A stretch of 64,000 bases of DNA from NCBI GenBank assembly GCA_947044405.1, contig CAMRHE010000021.1, forward strand, positions 4,820,501 to 4,884,500, written 5' to 3'. The position numbers and the translations under genes were made by a program. How positions within the stretch are numbered: the stretch's first letter is position 1; every line of letters begins with the position of its first letter. A model generated the notes under the pieces. That model saw nothing but the letters and a program-made list of their open reading frames with translations, did no database searches and was not told where the DNA came from. This document shows positions 1 to 11,554 of the stretch, one piece after another. The stretch is from Leptodactylus fallax. Taxonomy: Eukaryota > Chordata > Amphibia > Anura > Leptodactylidae.

Positions 1-214
1 GAAAACATGTTAACATTCCACTCAGAAGAGACAGCATATTGCTTTTACCAGAATTACTTTTACATACAGTAATTCTGGCCATACACTTTAGATACAATAT
101 ATGGACAAACATATTGGGACACTTACACATTAAACCTACAGGTAACCGTATGATATCAGATTCTAATTCCATGGGCATTTTATGGAGCTGCTCACGCCCC
201 CCTTTGCAGCTAAT
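1..214. other. No recognisable feature
   Basis: This AT-rich stretch before the first repeat shows no motif I can name. Its open frames are short and run into the adjoining repeat, so they are not supported as genes. Confidence 0.5.
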
Positions 215-1237
215 GCTAGGTTCACAGCTGCGTCTGGTATCCGTCCGCTTAGAAACCATTTTAAGAGAAAAACGATTTGGTACAAAAAGGATTCCAAACG
301 GTTACACAGTGGATACCAGAATCCATTTTTTTAGACGAATAAGGGTGGGTTCACACCTGCGCTTGAGTCCGTCTGCTGCCAATCCGAGTGAAAATCTCGG
401 GAAACAAGATAGGCATCTGATACCGACAGGTTAGCGACGCATTGGTTAAAAACCCATTCATTTGAATGGGTTTTTAAAGCAATGCGCGGGTGTGCACTTT
501 TACACCCTCTGCGCTGCAAATCCTTTTTTTTCATCGGAAACAAAGTCGGACATGCAGGACTTCGTGTCCGACGAAAAAAAAACGGCTTCGCAGCGCAGAG
601 GGTGTAAGCGCACACACGCGCATTGCTTTAAAAACCCATTCAAATGAATGGGTTTTTAACCAATGCGTCGCTAACCTGTCGGTATCCGATGCCTATCCTG
701 TTTCCCAAGATTTTCACTCGGATTGGCAGCGGACGGACTAAAGCGCAAGTGTGAACCCACCCTTAGTCAATGTCGGGTGTCCGTTAAAAAAAACTGACCA
801 TTTGTGTCAGTTTGTGTCCGTTTGTAGTCCGTTTGTGTCCGTTTTTGACCAATCCATTTTTTTTTCCTTCCCCTTTTTCATTCTGAGCATGCGCAGAGGG
901 AAAAACGGATTGCAAAACGGACTCAAACCGATTGCTATCCATCTGTGATCTGTTTTTCATAGACCTCAATGTTAAAAAAAAAACGAATTGGTTGCTGTCT
1001 GTCTGGAATCCTTATTTTTTGAACGGAGAAAAAGTTCTGCAAGTCCACCTTTTTTTTCCGTTCAAAAGAGCGGGTACCAGACAGAAATGCTCCAAACGCA
1101 CACCAGTGAATGGTTTTTACAGCCCATTGAAATCAATGGGTTTCAAAACGAACCGTTTTAAATCCACTTTTGAGGATTTTGAGACGGTTTCAAAAACTGA
1201 TTTCGTGTGGAGAGGCGACCGCAGATGTGAACCCAGC
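215..1237. mobile_element. GGTTCACA-ended MITE, host of a nested palindrome
   Basis: The left end reads GCTAGGTTCACAGCTGCG and the right end, reverse-complemented, reads GCTGGGTTCACATCTGCG, so the two form imperfect terminal inverted repeats about 1 kb apart. The interior has runs such as GTTCTGCAAG that recur in the MITEs at 30142 and 48475, so I place them in one family. A second palindromic element (339-765) sits inside. No convincing target duplication is visible. It has no coding capacity and would be non-autonomous. The superfamily is not certain; hAT or a foldback element are both possible. Confidence 0.6.
339..765. mobile_element. Long palindromic foldback MITE nested in 215-1237
   Basis: Two arms of about 200 bp face each other. 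The left arm begins AAGGGTGGGTTCACAC, passes through TGATACCGACAGGTTAGCGA and AAAAACCCATTCATTTGAAT, and reaches the TGCGCTGCAAA region. The right arm repeats all of this in reverse complement and ends GTGTGAACCCACCCTT. The short spacer around 525-590 also has opposed arms. Open frames in both directions here are products of the symmetry, not genes. It inserted after the outer element, so it is the younger of the two. Confidence 0.8.
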
Positions 1238-1242
1238 TTAAA

Positions 1243-2040
1243 ACAGCTTCCATTCTTCTGGAAAGACTTACAAAGAGTTTAGAGTGTGCTTGAGGAAATT
1301 TTGCCCATTCAACCAGAAGAGCATTTGTAAGGTCAGATGCTGATGTTAGATGATAGGGCCTGGCTTGTAATCTTTGCTCTTGTTCTTCCCAAAGTTGTTG
1401 GATGGGGTTGAGGATTTCCACACCAACCTCAACCAACCACATCTTTATAGACCTTTCCTTATGCACTGGGATAAAGTCATGCTGGAACATTAAAGAGCCT
1501 TCCCACAAATTTGGAAGCATACAGTTGTCCAAAATGTCTTGGTATGCAGAAATATTAAGACTTCCCCTTCACTCTAATTAGAGGCCTAGACCATACTCAG
1601 AAAAACAACCCCATAGCATTTTCTCTCTTTCTTCCACCAAACTTTACAGTTGGAATAATGAAGTCAGGCAGGTAACATTCCCCTGTCATTCACCAAACCC
1701 AGACTCATCCTTCAGCTAGCTTCATCACTCCACAGGACACTCTTCCGCTCCTCCAGAGTCTAGTAGCAATATGCTTTTCAGCACTCTATCTGACACTTGG
1801 CATTGTGCTTGGTGATATAAGGCTTGCACGCAGCTACTTGGCCATGAAGCTCCTGGTGCACAATTTTTGTGCTGATTCTAATACCAGAGGTGGTTTGGAG
1901 CGCTGAAGTTATTGAGTCAGCAGAGTGTTGGTGACTTTTATGTGCTATGTTCCTCAGCACTTAATGACTCTGCTCTGTAGATTTATGTGATCTGCCACTT
2001 TGTGGCTAAGTTGCTGTGTTATGTAAGACCTGGGGAGGGC
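1243..2040 (-). pseudogene. Decayed Tc1-like transposase (DD34E class)
   Basis: The minus strand carries Tc1/mariner transposase in broken frames. The helix-turn-helix end lies at 1778-1960, with a stretch resembling QRSADSITxxLQTxSGI, then ISTK, RELHG and AACKPYITKHNAK. The catalytic part lies at 1243-1532: the second-aspartate region reads FQHDFIPVHKERSIK, followed by LNPIQQLWEE. The aspartate of FQHD is kept, but the usual SPDLNPI segment is shortened and its aspartate and glutamate context is damaged. Multiple frameshifts separate the pieces, and the first part of the DNA-binding domain and both inverted repeats are missing. In an active element this protein would cut and paste the element at TA sites. 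This copy is old and inactive. It abuts the right end of the MITE at 215-1237. Confidence 0.85.
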
Positions 2041-2309
2041 AGTGCATGACATAGGGTTTCAGAAAACACAAATGAGAGAATATCTGTGTCATTCTCTACT
2101 CCTTCAGGCTCACCATTAGGCATAAACATAACACAGTGTACTGTCACAGTTTTGTCAGTAGTATTCCTTTATAAGGCAAATCAATCCTTATTTCTACTTG
2201 AAGAAATCAGGATCTAAATATAAATATAACAGTTTGAAGTTATATAATAAAATTCCCCATAAAAGTATTTTCTGTGGTCCAAAATGCCTTGTGGCCAAGT
2301 CTGGATCAC
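2041..2309. other. No recognisable feature
   Basis: This is AT-rich DNA between the Tc1 remnant and a SINE-like head. I see no motif or coding signal. Confidence 0.5.
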
Positions 2310-2426
2310 AACTTCTCATAGCCTTGGCAACATACAAATTTCAGGCAGATGTCCTTGGCTGAATTCAAACCAAGGATCCTAGTGCTGCAAGGCAACAATA
2401 CTAACCACTGAGCCACCATGGCTATC
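2310..2426 (-). mobile_element. SINE fragment with tRNA-like head
   Basis: Reverse-complemented, this reads GGTGGCTCAGTGGTTAG, then GTTGCCTTGCAGC and GGTTTGAATTC. These resemble the A-box and B-box spacing of a tRNA-derived SINE head with its split pol III promoter. The following sequence (TTGTATGTTG) also resembles the common continuation of such SINEs. The copy is short and diverged, and a tail is not evident. It is not a functional tRNA gene: acceptor and anticodon stems cannot be built. Confidence 0.55.
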
Positions 2427-5400
2427 TCCATCAGTTCTATAGATGTGAATAGAGTGGCAAACCACATGCACAACCTTTTACTCCATTCATATGGGACCCC
2501 TGTTTTCATGATAATCAGAACCCACCAGGTATACCCTGTCTTGTGGACAGAGGATAACTTGAAATGATTGGAATATCCCTTTCCCAATGCAAAATATGTA
2601 ATGTGACCGCCAACTACCATGTGCCATTTAAAATCCTGGTGTTTTCATATGTGACAGAGGGGCCTTTCATTGGGGCCCAGATGTGACTACTAGGTCTGCA
2701 CCCCCTAAAGTTAAGTCCCTAATGCGAAAATAGCAAACTTAATGGTTTAATAAGGGTACTTCTTGTTCTTGTAAAAGTATATATTTATGCTTATTTAAAG
2801 CAACATTATTTAATGGTGGTGGTGCTATTTATGAAAGTCACTGATATATTTATCGTGTAGGAGCACTAAGTGATTGTGTTATATTGATGGTCTTATTTAT
2901 TGCTGAAGCTTTACGAGCGATTTATTAAACATGGAAAGGAAAATACTAATTAATCCATGATAATAAGGACACGTCCCTGGTGCACACTGACATGAATGGG
3001 TATTTACTGCTGTCAGCTTTACCCTTGGGCTACAAGTAGATGATATTCCCCTACTAGAATTGACAAGACATAACACGGCATAGTGATGTGTTCCCAATAA
3101 TAAACTCCTAAATACTATAGACTGAAATATGTGAACATTAACTATAGGGTGCTGAACAGTAGCTGGCGTGATGGAATCCCAGATAGATAGGGTATGACAT
3201 GGATGGATCCTAAAATTAATGTACATGCTTTTCCCCGCATCATGTGATTGGGTCACATTGATGAATCCATAACAAAAATTAACGGCAAATCCAAAGTGTG
3301 TGGATAGAATGAAATCAATCAGTAGATTGTCCCGATTTTCGTTTTTACAGGTGGAATTCTATATGAAATTAGTTTATACACCAGGACTGTATGATGTGCC
3401 ATTGAGACCCAGATGACACAACCTCCCCCTTCATAATAGTGCAGAGGGCTTCAATATGGCTGCTTCTCTCTGCCCCATTTTCAAGAATTAACTCTTCCTT
3501 TGGCCTGCACAGGAGTGATTGATTAGAAGAGACCTCCAGGCTGCTCAGAATGTGGTGCGTTCCTGGACTGAAGCAAGGAAAACATAACTTTCCGTAATAA
3601 ACATTCATCTACGATCTAAATACAGAAGAAAAGCCGCTGAACACAGCTTTAGTTAGTAGTATCTAAATACGATCTAAGTGGAATCATACTCTCACAGGTT
3701 TGTAGAAGAGAAAAAAAAACACAAATAATTTCTTTTCTGAAATGAGCTGGCAGATAGCATAATTAGACATCTGCCATTATTTTCCCCATACTATCACTTC
3801 TGAGCTGCGCAAAAATGAACTCATTTATATCAGGTTGGTAATGCTCCTTCTTTCTGCTCCAACAGTTTATCACAAATGTTAATCCAGCAAGCAGTAAGTG
3901 GAAAATAGAGAAAGGAGATTTAAAATTAGCCAGGAAATTTTGCACAACTCTCATTAAAATTGTAATCATGCATAAAATGAGATAAATGAAAATGTATCTA
4001 AAAGTGCATGGAAAAGCCATTTTCCTGTATGATACAGGATTTAATAGACTGGATTTTAATTTAGTCAGTTTGCTACAAAAATCCCTTCAGGCTAAATAAA
4101 ACAGTTTTCCCTCCCAGTTATTGTACAGACAGCTAATTTTCTGTTCCTCTCCTTCTAATATTTAATCTTATCTCACGCCTGTGAGGGGTTTCAGTATACA
4201 GAGAATTTGTTTCTTTAACACCCCCCCCCCCCTTGTATTTGCATGATAAATGATGGTAGGTAGAAATACGATAAGCCAAAGCAGAACATTTCTTTATTTT
4301 TGTTTAAATCCTGTCTTATTGCATCTTTTGTCTATGACAAACCCTTTAGTGATGCATTCCTCCTCACTTTGAAACGCTAGAAAAAAAAATACTACATACC
4401 AATCTCTTCATTAAACCAGCAGGAATGGGGGGGGAAAAAAAATTATCTCGTATTTACATAGAATATTCGGCTGCGCCTGGAATCCTTTCATGCATCCACT
4501 TGCAAAGTGAAACTTAGGCAGCGGATTTATGAGGCTCTTGTCAACATGGGAAGTGCAGAAAATTATTAATTATGTTGTCGTCAAATCATGTTGAGAAAGT
4601 ATGAGGTATTAAGAATTTCTGTATTTCACTCAGACTGAAGCCACAATATTATGCTAAAATCGGAGAATATTAATGTATACTCTAGGGATTTCATCATGGC
4701 TTAGGCTATCAGAAAGACCACAAGTATCTCTTTTGTACGTCTTCTCAGTCAGGATTTATGAAGAACACTTCTCTCATTAAATTTAGTGAAATAGAAATAA
4801 AATTATAGTAATGTTTGCCTGCATCTCCCCTTGTGCGAGAAGACTTATCTCATTAAAATTACATTGTTTTCTATGGAAGCAAGCTCATAGGAGCCACCTT
4901 GTGGTGAACGAAGTGGCATTGCCAAAATGGCGCTCCAGTATGTGAGATGATCATTCAAAGAGTTATTATATACTTTATACACGTAAACAAATAAAATATA
5001 ATTTGTCCATGCCTCCCCTTCATTTTTATACGATGGGTAAAAAGCGCATTGTTCCTGGTGACCCAGTGGTACAAATTAGACCTTCTAAGTGCTCGGCTAG
5101 GCTTAAACTCCTATAATGTATATGGTGCCAGCCTCTTCCACTTGTTCCTTTTTCATAGAAATGAACGGGAACTGTCTTGATAACAGTGTATGTTATTGAT
5201 AGGAGCAAAGGAAAAGACTACAACAAGTTAAATTAAATGAATGGTCAGCTTACTATGACCCAGTGTTGCAATATTTAACTCTTAGTATACTGATGTTGCA
5301 GCGTTGACTGCTTCTTTGGCATGTGCATTTCAGTCCCATTTCAGTCAATGTGATTGTGAGGACAAATGGGCACAGTAGTTGGCATTGACCCTCACCAGAG

Positions 5401-5589
5401 ACAATGTCTAACATGTCTCTCTTCTGACAGCACAAGGTGTGTAAAGATAAACCTACCCTTTAAGGCAGTACCACAGTACTGCTATGGCCATGGTTTACCA
5501 TGAAAGACTGTGGACTAAGAAAATCACCCTATGCTGCATTTTTGTATACATTTTAGTGGTTTAGGTTTCTGCCACACCACTTCCTGACC
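2427..5589. other. About 3 kb with no gene recognised
   Basis: This is AT-rich unique-looking DNA. The minus-strand frames of up to 119 codons resemble no family I know and have no supporting splice or codon pattern. A run of 12 C bases lies at 4221-4232, and purine or poly-A runs lie near 3710, 4380 and 4430. Nothing else could be named. Confidence 0.5.
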
Positions 5590-5938
5590 TTAAAGGAGTT
5601 GTCCAGTTTCAAATCACCATTGCTGTTATTCATTCTGCTTACTTCCAGTGGATAAAAATCAGTCCATGGTCACGTGATGAACACACAGATGCACAGCTCG
5701 TTACCAGGCAGATCTCTGATTACTGTGCTGTGACTGTAACGAGCTGTGCACCTGTGTGCTCATCACATGACCATGGACTGATTTTTATCCACTGGAAATA
5801 AGCAGAATGAAAGACAGAAAGCAGAGATTTAGAAAATGGCGAGGAATTGATGCAGAAAGTACATTGGAAAATTTTAGAACTTTTCATTATACAATTAATT
5901 TGCCTCTCAATATTTGTCTGACTGGACATCCCCTTTAA
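5590..5938. mobile_element. T2-type MITE (TTAA ends) with long internal hairpin
   Basis: The left end is TTAAAGGAGTTGTCCAG at 5590. The right end, reverse-complemented, is TTAAAGGGGATGTCCAGTC, finishing in TTAA at 5935-5938. TTAA duplications with TTAAAGGRR termini define the Xenopus T2 MITEs, assigned to the piggyBac superfamily. Inside, arms of about 85 bp containing CAGTGGATAAAAATCAGTCC and its complement enclose a short loop near 5705-5735. No protein is encoded. Confidence 0.85.
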
Positions 5939-6282
5939 TTACTCAACTAAACAGTAATAGTAAAAAGCAGAAGAGTGCTGCCCTGCACTGAAACTATTAT
6001 TGTTATGTAACCTGCTGAGAGATGTACATCGCATAAACTTCCCACCCAATCTAACAAAATGTCATCATTGTGAACCGTCATGTTGTTACCATCCTCTCCA
6101 CACAGTATTTGTTGCGAGTTCCAATGGCCTAATTATCGGCACATCCATAGCTAGCTTAATTGGAACAATAAAGGAGGACATTGTATCATGGAATCTCTCT
6201 GTTTCACTTAAATACAACCACAGGAAGTCAGGAGAACTGAGAGAAGACATTAAAAAGGTTCTCTTGGACTCCAAAGACATAC
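5939..6282. other. Unassigned DNA with a 107-codon frame
   Basis: A plus-strand frame from 6000 to 6323 encodes 107 residues that I do not recognise. It runs into an L2 tail, which argues against a host exon. It may be repeat interior. Confidence 0.4.
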
Positions 6283-6403
6283 TGATAGGGAATGTAGATT
6301 GTGAGCCCTATATGGGACAGTGACTGTCAATGTCTGTAATGCGCTGCGGAATATGATGGCGCTATATAAGTAAGCATAATAAATAAATAATAAATAAATA
6401 AAC
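6283..6403 (+). mobile_element. 3' end of an L2-type LINE or its SINE
   Basis: The stretch contains AATGTAGATTGTGAGCCC, then GCGCTGCGGAATATGATGGC and CTATATAAG, followed by an A/T-rich tail of AATAAATAAATAA. The same order occurs at the ends of the L2 copies at 7390-8245 and 14945-16670. LINE reverse transcriptases recognise such 3' ends, so this is either a severely 5'-truncated L2 or a SINE that shares its tail. Confidence 0.7.
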
Positions 6404-6875
6404 TTTGAAATGATTCCATTTTTTAAGGACAGAAAAAGCTGAGACATTCTTATTTACATTCTGTTACCAATAATAAGTCCTTGAGTTGAGATCTCAGGAT
6501 CTGTACTGTAGGTGTATATAATTTTATATATTCATATCCGACAAGACCGGCTATTGGCTTGCTTCATCCATTGGTTTCAATAGGCATCCATAGCCAGAGC
6601 TGTGTGGACAGGCATTTGTAAAGAAACATACATTCATACAGCCTTGCTTCCAAGATCTCTGCTCAGTGACTGTATTAAATAGAAGCACTTTTGGAGTCCT
6701 GGAGAACCCTCTTCTTGTCATGCTTAATAATTACTTCCCTATAATATATTTTTATAGTAGACAGAGGTCCATTTTTAATACTGAGCCTTGCATAGACTTT
6801 TCACGATAAGCTGTCATGTGTGAATACAAGAGAATTAACACTATTTCTGGCCTTTATATGACTAGTATGCTGCAT
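6404..6875. other. No recognisable feature
   Basis: This stretch carries low-information AT-rich sequence only. Confidence 0.45.
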
Positions 6876-6879
6876 TCTT

Positions 6880-7210
6880 AGCTCTTTTGCCCTCTGCAGC
6901 CTCTTTCTCTTATTCTCAGCTGTTGCTGTGCTGAGGTAGCTTTTATAATGTCTCCCATTGACAGCACATCAAGAAATTAGTAAATTCTGCTCCCTAACCA
7001 CATTTACTGACAGCAGAATCATGGAGAACATTCTAGAGAACTACTGAACAGTACCGGTGTGAAAAAAGCACAAAATTCAAGATACAAAACGTACTATTTG
7101 GCTGCAGCAGAATGTCTCTGCCTCTCTCTGTTACTGAGCTCCTCTTAACTCCTCCCCACTCCATAGAATTCTATGTAGGTCTGTAATTGAGCCTTCAGTG
7201 AGCTGCAATC
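6880..7210. repeat. Dispersed repeat with CTCCATAG core
   Basis: This resembles stretches near 35590-35713, 48290-48475 and 49965-50230. All have pyrimidine-rich CTCTCTCT or TCCTCCCC tracts next to CTCCATAGA followed by TCTATG-type complements. The shared core suggests a dispersed, degenerate repeat, perhaps a MITE. The boundaries are approximate. Confidence 0.4.
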
Positions 7211-7389
7211 CATCTTGGGAGACCAAGGTGGATTCAACTAAGATTTCAGGGTGACTGAAAGTTTAGTATGTTGTGTGGGGGTGGGGGTTGAGTAGGAGCA
7301 AAGTAGCCGGATAAGTGTAGAAAGAAAATGCATTACAAAACTCTGTATAGTTGTCTTTTGAACTATATAGTACTTTAGTACCTAGGGGT

Positions 7390-8245
7390 GACGGAAGAAA
7401 GTCATAATTGCTTTTAATACTATTGTTATGCTGATGATTCTCAAATATCTATATACCTGTGACCCAGACTTCACCACTCTGCTATCCATAGTTCTTTAGT
7501 AGAGTGTCTAGCAGCTATAGCCTCCTTTTTCTCCTCCCACTTTCTCAAACTTAATTTAATATGGGGAAAACAGAGTTTATAATTTTTCCTACCCCTCACT
7601 AAGCCCCTCTTCCTGACCTACCAATCAAAGTTAATGGCTCCACACTAACCCTAGTTCCCCAAGCCTGTTGCCTCAGGGTAACCTGATTCTACCCTGTTCT
7701 ATAACCACTCATCCAAACCCTCAACATCTTCTGATCTTTCCTCATCCCTAAGACTACAAAAATGCTCTTTATCTACCGCTTAGACTACCGAAGCATCCTT
7801 CACTGTGGTCTCCCAGAATATGCTCACACTCCTCTCCAATCCACCTTCAGCTCTGCTGCCTGGTTAATCCATCTCTCTCTTTATTTTTCATTAGTCTCAC
7901 CCTTTGCCGATTTCTTCACTGTCTACCCATCACCCAGCAAATAGAGTTTAAAATGTTAGCTTTGACATACAAAGCTATGCACAAATGGTCCCTCCATACA
8001 TCTGTGATGTATAAGACTGTCCCCCACAATCACAATCTTCAAGATGAACCTTAAAATCTAGGAAAGCCTACAGCCCCCTTTCCCTTACCCTTGTAGATTG
8101 AAAGCCCTTGTGGGCAAGGACATCTCTCACATTGTACCAGCTGGTCACTAAGTTAGTTTATTGCATTTATTATATTATGTATTGTATGGAAAACCTTTCT
8201 ATATATACAGCACTGTGGAATTCAATAATAATAATAATATAAAAA
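7390..8245 (+). pseudogene. L2-type LINE, 3' fragment with RT YADD remnant
   Basis: At 7427-7438 the reading TAT GCT GAT GAT gives the YADD catalytic box of reverse transcriptase, followed by text resembling the L2 continuation. The rest of the RT and the C-terminus are broken by stops; near 7757-7850 the DNA still resembles the conserved thumb and C-terminal part (TTTATCTACCGCTTAGACTA). The 3' end has GTAGATTGAAAGCCCTTGTG at about 8093, then CAGCACTGTGGAATTCAATAA and an AAT-repeat tail at 8225-8242. In an intact element the protein reverse-transcribes its own RNA at a nicked target. This copy is 5'-truncated and dead. Confidence 0.75.
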
Positions 8246-10020
8246 TCATAATTGTTTCAGTTCTGGCTACATCTACGCTTGAGCTTTTCTCTCTACAGCT
8301 CTGCTTGAGATTTGCAGAAAAGTTGTATCAAGAAATTATCACAAAATGCTTGCCCTAAAACCAATATGGTATTAAAAGGTCGACAAATCTTGAGTAGTCT
8401 TAAGCCCCAGACAACTAGCTCTACCTCCTCAGCCAGCATGACAACACCATTACAAAATCTAACGGTATATATCATACAATAATGATTGCCAAGGAGTCTG
8501 CACACTTACCATCAAATTCTGTGTAAATATGTAACAGAGGCAGGGGAGCAAGAGTTTGATACCACTTCTGATTCATCACTTTTATTGAACTTAAATTGTT
8601 TTAATGCACATTATGCAAGCATTTATTTAAGAGGATATATTTTTCAGTTGGGGACAGACAGTTAAGAAAAATAACAAATGTCTTTAATGTAAATCAAATA
8701 CTTAATGCTTTTAGAGACTCAGAAGCCTAAATGTGTATATTAATGATATTTTTTTCTTCCTTTTTTTTCTTCTTGAACACCACTAGGCAGCTTTAGATGT
8801 AGGTGACATTGATTGTTTCAGCTTGGAAATGGGTTTCTTTTCAGATGCTAATCACTTTCTCATAGTGCTGTTTCCTTCTTTACTTGCAGTCAGCGGATTG
8901 AATAATTCATGGGGTAACTTCTGTTGTATATTTATTGTGTCATAAGCGACTTGTAATTTCACTAACAGTATACTTAAGTTATTAACGAAAAAATAATTTG
9001 TCTGATAGGACGGGGCATTAGGAATTCTCATTCTAACACATCTACTTTGTATATATTTTGAAAACAAACCGTGAGCCTTAATTTTATTCTGAATTTGATC
9101 TGAGAAAGGAATTAACATAACTGGGATTGCATTTCCAACAATATTTCTGACAGAGACAGTCAAAGGACTGAGAATTTGCAAACACAAATATTACATTATA
9201 TTTCTGTTTTTTTCCCCATTTATCGTCCATTGATTTATGAAATGTTTCTTTTTTTATTTTTATACAGTTGCTATGGAAAATAGGAAAATAGAAAACTATT
9301 TCAAATTAATATACTAAAAAATGCTAAAAATAAACACTATGATGGCACTCAGAGCTCATGCACATAAATATATTACAACTTTGTACAGCCTTCAACTTTT
9401 ATGCTATAATAATGCACCCATAGACTTCTATAGGGTCGTCGTAATATTTTTAACTGTATGTACCTTATTTAGCACATATCACTCTTTTCACTCTATTATC
9501 TGTCACATTGTTGAATGTTATGGCATGGCATGTTTTCAACACCAGGGTCTGAAAGGAGTAAGATGTGATTTTTTCATTACTTTCTTACTTACTAATGTAT
9601 CACAACTTTCTTCTGTCCTTTCAATAAATGAGATTCACAATCTCCAGTGGTTGCACACTGCCTTTGCGCTCCCCCACATTTATTGCCCAAGAAGGTAACC
9701 ATCTACCTTATGGTAATTTCTCTGGACATCTCAGAACCCACATCTTTTTAGATATGCTAATGTGCTCTGCTATGCATTAAATATGTTACATCTATGCTGA
9801 AATATCCATGTTTGATGTTATAAGTCCAAAATTGTATTTCCAGAATTTAAGATTTCACCTCATTCTGTTGTTACAGTGACTTCATTAATAAAATACAGTA
9901 AGTGCCCCTTTGTGGCAAGAGAAGACAGTCAGAACTGTATAATTTACCTCTACCTATACAAGTGATTTGGAGCTCTGGGCCAAAAAAACAGAACTACAGC
10001 TGATAAGATTTATAAAAATC
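8246..10020. other. About 1.8 kb with no gene recognised
   Basis: This is AT-rich unique-looking DNA. The longest frames (125 codons at 9321-9698 on plus, 111 codons at 8852-9187 on minus) match nothing I recognise and lack a coding-like composition. Confidence 0.5.
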
Positions 10021-10028
10021 TTCATCTG

Positions 10029-10442
10029 CAGCATCAGTTCTGCCTACAGATTTGTGTGGGCTCTTGGGTGATAAAGCCTTTGCAGTAAAACTCACACCGC
10101 ATCAGTGTTTTCCTCTAAAAGGCATCACTACAAAAACATACGAAATTGAGTAGTTTTTTCTGTGTCAGACCTGTTAGAATGCTATAGGTCTCCCCCTGCC
10201 CCTTCCTTGCTCTGGCAACGGCACACTTAACCCTGTTCGCACCAGAGCAGAAAAGAGGCAAGGGTCCAAAGAGCTAAGAGCGGCAAGTGAGAGTGAAATC
10301 TGCACTTACTGCTCTGTTAACAGTGCAATGAGCGCTCCCATGTGTATTGATAGAAGCACTCATTGCAGAAACAAAGTGGGCCCCCATAGGTGCTGTGGGC
10401 CACAGTGCCTGAAGGGTTTGCCAGGTACTGGCGCTGGCCTTG
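10029..10442. mobile_element. hAT-like MITE, copy 1
   Basis: The element starts CAGCATCAGTTCTGCC and ends CAGCGCCAGTACC-like in reverse complement, a loose inverted repeat. It is flanked by TTCATCTG (10021-10028) and TTCACCAC (10443-10450), a decayed 8-bp duplication with five matches. The interior is related to the element at 11036-11467, sharing GTGTGGGC near the start, an ACTCATTGC or GCAATGAGTG block, and GGGCC stretches. It is non-coding. Borders rest mainly on comparison with the second copy. Confidence 0.5.
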
Positions 10443-10695
10443 TTCACCACCATCCTCCATGTCCATGCATATTTCTACCAATGTTAATAGAGACCTTTCT
10501 ACCAGTCTCGACATGTATGGATTGCGAAACGATCAGGCAGCCAACCTGATAGGCCTTACTTTACATCTTTCAGCTATTTAGTCTTAGATATGCATCCTAA
10601 TGCATCCTAATAAGTAGCAGTTTATCAGCAGCATCGGAGACTAAATTTGGATGGTTGGATTACATTCGTTGTTTCCTCAGCCTTATCAACTTTTC

Positions 10696-11554
10696 TTAAA
10701 GAGGACGTCCAAGATTCAGGGGCATTGGATACTGATGACCTAGTCAGAGGATAAGTCATCAGTATCTGATTGTTGTGGGTGTGACAGCTGAACCCTGCAC
10801 TGATCAGATGGTCTGACTTCCGAAAACGTTATACTCAGTACATGGTAATAAGAGGCTCTGCTCCTATTAAATTGGTGCCACTGCTGCAAAGTCATATACA
10901 GTAGCAGTAGTGCTGGAGAACTGCAGCTCTGCTCCCATCCACTTGAATAGGGAGAGAGCTACTTCCAACCATACATCATTGATATGGCTTCCAGCAGCCA
11001 GATCAGCTGATCATTTCAGAATCTGGGTGTAGAACCAGGGTTAGTTCAAGGTTTGTGTGGGCCCGAGGGTGGAAGAGTATTAGTGGGCCCCTTTGTGGTG
11101 CAACTCATGCCAAGACAGTGTGTTCCTTTAAACGTTTTTGCAGCAAAAACCCTGCTTGAGTTGCTGTAGGTCTTCTATAGCTTTCAACCTTTGCACTGCA
11201 GTAAAATGGCTCCCAGACACATATGCTCACCATCTCTGTTGGCTCCGGACTCCCTGTCCCTCCTATGAACCCCTGCACTGGCACAAGGAGCCAGGGAACT
11301 CTGAGTGGTAAGTAATGATGAAATCTTTAGCACTTCTCCAGGCTGTTAGCAAGGCAATGAGTGCTTCCATCTGTTTTGATGGAAGTGTTTATAGCGAACA
11401 GTTAGTGGGCTCCCCAGTAGCCCTGGGCCCTAGCACCTACTTGGGTTGACTGGGTGCTGATGTCCTGTGTCAAATTCACACCAATCAGATACTGATGACC
11501 TATCCTGATACCCATTAGTATCCATTATCCTTGGGTCTCAAACAACCCCTTTAA
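10696..11554. mobile_element. T2-type MITE split by a hAT-like insertion
   Basis: The left end is TTAAAGAGGACGTCC at 10696. The right end is AACAACCCCTTTAA, finishing at TTAA 11551-11554. The inner flanks carry the ATACTGATGACCTA and GATAAGTCATCAGTAT type blocks found in other copies of this window (21655, 53640). The body stops at 11027 and resumes at 11476, where another element lies between two versions of an 8-bp site. Confidence 0.75.
11036..11467. mobile_element. hAT-like MITE, copy 2, nested in a T2 MITE
   Basis: The element begins CAGGGTTAGTTC and ends GATGTCCTG. It is flanked by TGTAGAAC (11028-11035) and TGTCAAAT (11468-11475), a diverged 8-bp duplication with five of eight matches. 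Eight-base duplications and CAGGG ends are typical of hAT elements. The T2 sequence reads sensibly when the insert is ignored, which supports these borders. It is related to 10029-10442, about 600 bp away in the same orientation. Confidence 0.6.

Noticed and set aside
339..346. 8-bp hAT duplication at the inner palindrome
   Set aside because: Flanks GACGAATA and AGTCAATG agree at too few positions to claim a target duplication.
39..741. Overlapping frames of 60-131 codons on both strands
   Set aside because: They arise from the palindromic MITE: the same peptide text appears on both strands. No gene is implied.
2327..2426. tRNA gene
   Set aside because: A- and B-box-like pieces are present, but no cloverleaf can be formed and the sequence continues as a SINE body.
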